Of a DNA stretch of 64,000 nucleotides, positions 59,223 to 64,000 are shown in pieces (positions within the stretch are counted from its first letter, which is position 1; the number at the start of each line of letters is the position of its first letter). The translations under genes were made by a program, and so were the position numbers. The DNA is from Siphonodentalium dalli (lineage: Eukaryota; Mollusca; Scaphopoda; Gadilida; Siphonodentaliidae), in the NCBI GenBank assembly GCA_032622095.1, contig CP136066.1:65790278-65854277 (forward strand), read 5' to 3'. The notes beneath the pieces are model-generated. The model was not told the origin of the DNA and did not search any database. It worked only from the letters and a program-made list of their open reading frames with translations.

Positions 59223-61224
59223 ATCTTGATGATATGGGGACCCCCTGATCGGATTGGGTACCTTTTAATGCGTTAATCAAGTGTGCGGTGTGACACACGA
59301 GGTATCCGCTTGTTTGAAAACTATTGTAGCATATTCTCGTAGCTGCCAAAGTGCTATATAAATTATGTAATATGTCATATCCTATTTGATTGCATTTTTT
59401 CTCGTTTCGCGTTGTGTTTTATGTCGACTCCGCCATTATTTCGTGTTATTAATTGCTAACATTTCATATAGGTTATTACACTCATTGGCACCAGTAGCAC
59501 AAGTATATGTAACTTAACCACATGCTTTACATCTGGGGTACACAGTTTAATTTATTACCCCAATTGATCAGTGCCATAGTTTTGCGGTTTGCTTGGCCCA
59601 TATAGCAATATATAATCGTCAAGTCGACTCAGTTTATAGCGAAATTCCAGTAAATGAGGCATGCACCTTGCCTATATGGACGTTTCAGACATAATTTGCT
59701 GAACTCCTTTTGTGGATTTCGCTGTAAGTCGGTTGACTCATTTTGGTGTCTTCTATTTATTCAATCGATTCTGAACAAGTTCGTGGTAAACCATCACTTA
59801 ATTGTGGTGAGTGTACACCCATCACTAATGAAAAACCTACGATTCACAAGGAAAGATATTTTTTTTAAAGCAGGGTTCAATATATTGACTACTACATGTG
59901 CTTTATTTTTAGTAAACATAACATTAGTAACAATATTTTTGGTCCAAGCAGAGAAAAAGCATGAAAATATAAAATGTTCGTGGAATACACCAGTAAACAC
60001 GTCGTGGAAAATCCTCCGACTGACAACTTTTGGTCAGAATGTTAGAGCAAACACATTATGTGATTAATTCGGTCCAATATGAACCCATTTCTACGAAAAT
60101 ATGTTGAAAATTACAAACAATATTATGTGTGCCCGTCCAGCTGTTTAAAGTGCTGTGAATCAAATAGAAACAAAATAATTTTGCTCAAAGTAGTTATTTT
60201 GTACGAATATTAATCCAGATTGACCACACACACAGTCATTTTCATATATTAATTAGATGCAATGACTTTCGATGGCGAATCTCCAAAAGTTGCGTCCCGA
60301 ATCGGGATGTAAATATTTACAATTGAGCGTAGTTCAGACGATGTTTTTTTGGAGTGGTATGGTCGATTTCTTAGAATTTTTCGGCGACCTTAGTAGAATG
60401 CTACATTCCCCAGGTTGCCATATTGCATAAGCATTAACTTTTAAATTCCACGCACCCGAACAAGTCCATATTATGTCTTTAAGACATTGGTTTGGTCGTA
60501 AGTCGTTCGTTGGGTTAAAATACTGCGGAAAAAAATGCAATTTTCGCTGCAAAATCACACTTTTACGCGAAACCATAGCAGCCACGAAGTTCTCCTTGTG
60601 GATATTTCTGTTGCCGCCACTAGCATCAAAACATCTCAAACTAGCTAGGTCATATATATATGCCCATATATCTGTTCAAACATTTGTCGTAAGTCCAACA
60701 TATTCTCGCGCCAATAATCGACCTATAATACGAAATATGTCATAAATCGTTATTTCGTTTTATGGTGCTGGACACAGTGAAGACACATGGTAAAGAGCAG
60801 GCACATGAACATCCGTGAGTTGAACTATTTGTGTCAATCTGCTTAGAATTGCCTCATTATGAGTCGACACGGTGACTAAATTGCTCTCATTTTCAGCACA
60901 TTATTGACACATATTGATGCGATTCTAAGCAGATTACATACCTAAAACGAGTTATATTATAGTCAGATAATGTGCGGTTTTACGGGAGACCAGGCTAACA
61001 TACATGTATCCTCGTGCCAATATGTTCAAATTGGACCTATATATTCACATAGGTTCATATTGGACTTGTTTCTCTGAAATAAGCCCATTTTGAGCCTATA
61101 TATTTTATTTCGTGCCTGAAAACACATTTTAAAGAGCGTGAAGTAAGTCATATCGATGAACAACTAGATTTCATAGTGTCAATTTATGGGCATATTTCGT
61201 ATTGAAATAATCACAAATACCATC

Positions 61225-61375
61225 CTTATATTGAACGCCGCGTTTTACACCCACATATAGAATGTACTTTTTTCTCAAATACTCTCTATACGGGCCTAAA
61301 ACGCGACATTCAGAATAATCACGTATTGTACCTCTTTTGCCAAGAACAGGCTGCAAAATCAAGCCTGTTCTCGAG
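61225..61375. repeat. Dispersed inverted repeat, copy 2
   Basis: Inverse of 56930-57060: TTATATTGAACGCCGCGTTT, AATACTCTCTATACGGGCCT and AAAATCAAGCCTGTTCTCGA. The two copies are 4.2 kb apart. Confidence 0.85.
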
Positions 61376-61743
61376 AAAATAACCACAATTCGGCTTTTTT
61401 TATTTGCGCGAAATCAGTTCATATTGGCATTATTTGAAAACACAAATACACTCTAAATGGACCTATAGACTCTGGTTATTAAAACAGCTCCAGTTGGAAA
61501 TATTTAAATATAAAATAAGCGCGTATTGTGCTTATTTTCAAGAAAACAGACTTGAAAATAACACGAATAAACCAACTCACGGCCTACCATAGTTATGAAA
61601 GCTCTTTATACTGGGTTTTCATTTTGGACTGAGCCATCCAACGGAATAACGTGTTTACGTCCACTTAGGGCTTAGTTCAGAATCATACAAGTCCAATATT
61701 AACATATTTGAATATGTATCTATTTATATATGCTCATACACCG

Positions 61744-62400
61744 TATGAGGGAAGAAAGCCCCTAGCGGCCCCTAATTCCCCTTTTCTGACAATAGAAATG
61801 GTATAGGTATGTGTACTTTATGTCACTTTAATAACAAAAATAGTAGAGGTCCGGGATTAAGACATCAATTCTTGGGACAGGGATGTTGATAGTGTGCATA
61901 TGTATGGAAATTGGGGTTTTCTTCAATTAGGTCAACCATATGAGGGAAGCAAGCCCCCAGTAACCCCTAAATACAATTGTATGGTACAGATCGGTACAGG
62001 AGATGTCCCTTTACTTAAATATACTAGAGCTCCGGTGCGGAGACAATCATTCGTGGGGCAAGTATGCTGATTATATGAAAATGTGGGTTTTTAAAACCCA
62101 ATTTAAGTCAATTAGTACAATATATGAGGGAAGCAAGCCCCCAAGTATCCCTAATTCCATTTTTATAACTATGGACATGTTATGTATCTTTGCAGGAGAT
62201 GTCTCTTTACTGAAATTTACTAGAACTCCGAGGTGGAGAAACATTCATGGGCAGGGATGTTGATATGCATTTGGAAATATGTTTTTTATTGAATTTTTCG
62301 AGTCAATATAGGCCCACCATACATGTATGCGGGAAGCAATCCACCCAATAACTCATAATTCCCTTTTTATGACCATGGAAATGCTATATATGGGCAGGAG
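61744..62400. repeat. Tandem array of a roughly 195-bp unit, just over three copies
   Basis: Starts near 61744, 61939, 62124 and 62328 with ATGAGGGAAGCAAGCCCCC-like sequence, and includes GGAGATGTCCCTTTACT and GGGCAGGGATGTTGATA phrases. Confidence 0.85.
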
Positions 62401-63343
62401 ATGTCCCGTTATTGAAATGTACGCCACAAGCGCCAAACATGCGCCAATGTAATGTAACGGCGCAAATGTTGGCGCATTCGGTGCTTCCGGCGCGCTACTA
62501 CACTGCCAAAAATAATTTCTTAATAAGAAATAGTTACTTGAAACAAGAAAAACAATTTCCTGAAACAGGAAAATAAATCTTATTTTGAGAAATATACCCC
62601 TCAAGTCTGCTACATCTAGAAAATTTAAGAAACTCACACCAGACAAGAGATAGTTTTCTCAAATAAGATAGATTTTAGTCTTGAAACAAGAAACAATTAA
62701 GAAATAATTATTTCGTTTGAGAAACAATTTCCTTACTAAGAAAATGGCTTCAAAAATATAATATATATTTCTTGTTTCAATATTGTTTTTCTAACTTAAG
62801 AAATATTTAAAGAAATAATAGAAAATATTTCTAAACCAAGAACTAATTGTTATGTAAAAATTACTGCTGTATTGGAATAACTGTTAAAGTCCAATGGGAG
62901 CACAATTGTGATCAAAACTTTATGGTAAACATTGGAAAAGGTACAACATGTTGATTAAATATTCTGAAAATCATATCCATACTTAAATATTTGAACTAAT
63001 ACTACAGCTAGGATTATATACTTTTGTTGACAAATCACTGTAACAGTTATGTTTACATAACAATCAGATGTAATTTTGTTATTGGAGAACTGTCAGTAAG
63101 TTTTTATCTATTTCTCAATGTTCTTAGTGGCGCATTATAGTGGGTTCCATTGAGGAGGTCGTCCCTTGAAATCTCAAGCAGTTGACGGTATATCCCCCCC
63201 CCCCCCCCCAGAACTATACAAACCTCTCTGATGCCCACTTGCATTGCACCATTTAAACTGGTACCTCAAGCTGGCAGACACCCCTTCCTATAAGGTTGGA
63301 AGATGCTACAAATTTGAAACCAAGGTCATTTCCTCAGAGTTGA
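62401..63343. other. No gene recognised; AAGAAA-rich stretch
   Basis: Positions 62510-62850 are dominated by TTAAGAAATA and CTTGAAACAAGAAA phrases in both orientations, probably an AT-rich transposon relic. A run of C lies at about 63195-63209, and a GGCGCA-rich spot with GCGCC motifs is at 62425-62500. Confidence 0.4.
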
Positions 63344-64000
63344 CTCTCTTGAATGATGAAAGGAAGCCCAAATGAAGCCACATATTGCTTGTTTATAACA
63401 CGAAAAAGACTATATCTTAGCAGAATGCATGTCTCAATAAAACAATAAATATCTAATTTATCCATTTCATTCGGCTTTACAGGGATGCATTCAATGTGGC
63501 TTTTAGGTAGTTTCCAGACTATTTTAAGTAAAATATCCATCAAATGATGTATTTTACTTTGCTTTTAACACAAAAATGCATGCAATGACCATAAGAAATT
63601 TGAATTTATTGGCAGATATGTTCATCTGATAAGATGAAGATAGAAGTACTAACATTTTAGGTCTGAGACACCATTTCAAGGGGCATGGTATCTTAGAACT
63701 AATGGAATTTCTTTATATTTGACTCTCTAAATGATGAAAGGAAGCCCAAGGAAGCCATTATTTGCATGTTTAAAACATGAATACGGCTATATCTCAGCAG
63801 AATGCATGTCTCTGGTGAAATAAACAATAAAATATTCATAGCTAAATTTCATTTGGCTATACATGGATGCATACTATATTGCTTTTAGGTAGTTTCCATA
63901 GACTATTTTAAGTAAAATATCCATAAAATGATGTTTTCTACCTTGCCCTGTACATTAAAATGCATGCAATGACCATGAGAAATGTTTAATTTATTCGTAG
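63344..64000. repeat. Tandem repeat with a roughly 378-bp unit, running off the window
   Basis: AATGATGAAAGGAAGCCCAA at about 63352 recurs at about 63730. GCAGAATGCATGTCTC, TTTTAGGTAGTTTCCA and AATGCATGCAATGACCAT also recur in the same order. The second copy ends at the window edge. Confidence 0.88.

Larger units (their letters stand above)
58201..61743. other. Upstream intergenic sequence; no gene confirmed
   Basis: Apart from the two repeat arms at 59052-59222 and 61225-61375, no strong feature is seen. A plus-strand frame at 59654-60067 has a basic start, a hydrophobic segment (TTTCALFLVNITLVTIFLV-like) and then a polar tail. It looks like a type II membrane start, but there is no family match, so I leave it unassigned. 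Confidence 0.4.

Noticed and set aside
59654-60067. Possible first exon of a type II membrane protein
   Set aside because: It has a basic start and a hydrophobic stretch, but there is no family motif, no convincing splice donor and no downstream partner in the window.

Overview
This is a window of nuclear DNA from an animal, most likely a mollusc or another lophotrochozoan. I infer this from spliced eukaryotic exons, a low-GC background dense in tandem and inverted repeats, non-LTR retrotransposons with an APE endonuclease and an esterase-type ORF1, and many small DNA transposons. No prokaryotic features (operons, Shine-Dalgarno sites, CRISPR arrays) are visible, and I cannot name the species.

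The one host protein gene I can support lies on the minus strand across about 44 kb. It has three exons: 53465-52699, 34129-33894 and 9973-9591. Together they encode about 461 residues of a glycosyltransferase family 14 (Branch domain) enzyme of the core-2 beta-1,6-N-acetylglucosaminyltransferase (GCNT) type. Both exon junctions are phase compatible, with GT/AG intron ends. TATA-like sequences lie just upstream of exon 1. The protein is unusual in ending with a second hydrophobic segment. Its introns, about 18.6 and 23.9 kb long, hold most of the rest of the window.

Intron 2 (9974-33893) contains a GC-rich broken coding region of unknown, possibly viral or Polinton-like, origin (10923-11227 and 12854-13340). 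It is split by a hAT-type element with an exact 8-bp target duplication, which itself holds a TTAA-flanked element. The intron also contains a decayed plus-strand LINE (about 14.4-20.8 kb) with an aspartate-repeat expansion, tandem arrays of a palindromic 129-bp unit, and a 5.9-kb inverted-repeat element (25766-31676) filled with a roughly 44-bp minisatellite and an internal 1.08-kb duplication.

Intron 1 (34130-52698) contains a second, larger inverted-repeat element (about 36121-44757). One of its arms is interrupted by a nearly complete minus-strand LINE (36349-42045), and the other arm preserves the empty site. The intron also holds two strong palindromes, a MITE with an 8-bp target duplication, and an array built on a TTTGCGATAAATC-like motif.

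Outside the gene, positions 1-9590 hold LINE fragments and a 1.8-kb minisatellite. Positions 53606-64000 hold duplicated palindrome arrays, a 160-bp tandem array also present at 32.4-33.0 kb, and several other tandem repeats. Most short open frames elsewhere look like chance frames or translated repeats. All family names come from motif recognition by eye, without a database search.
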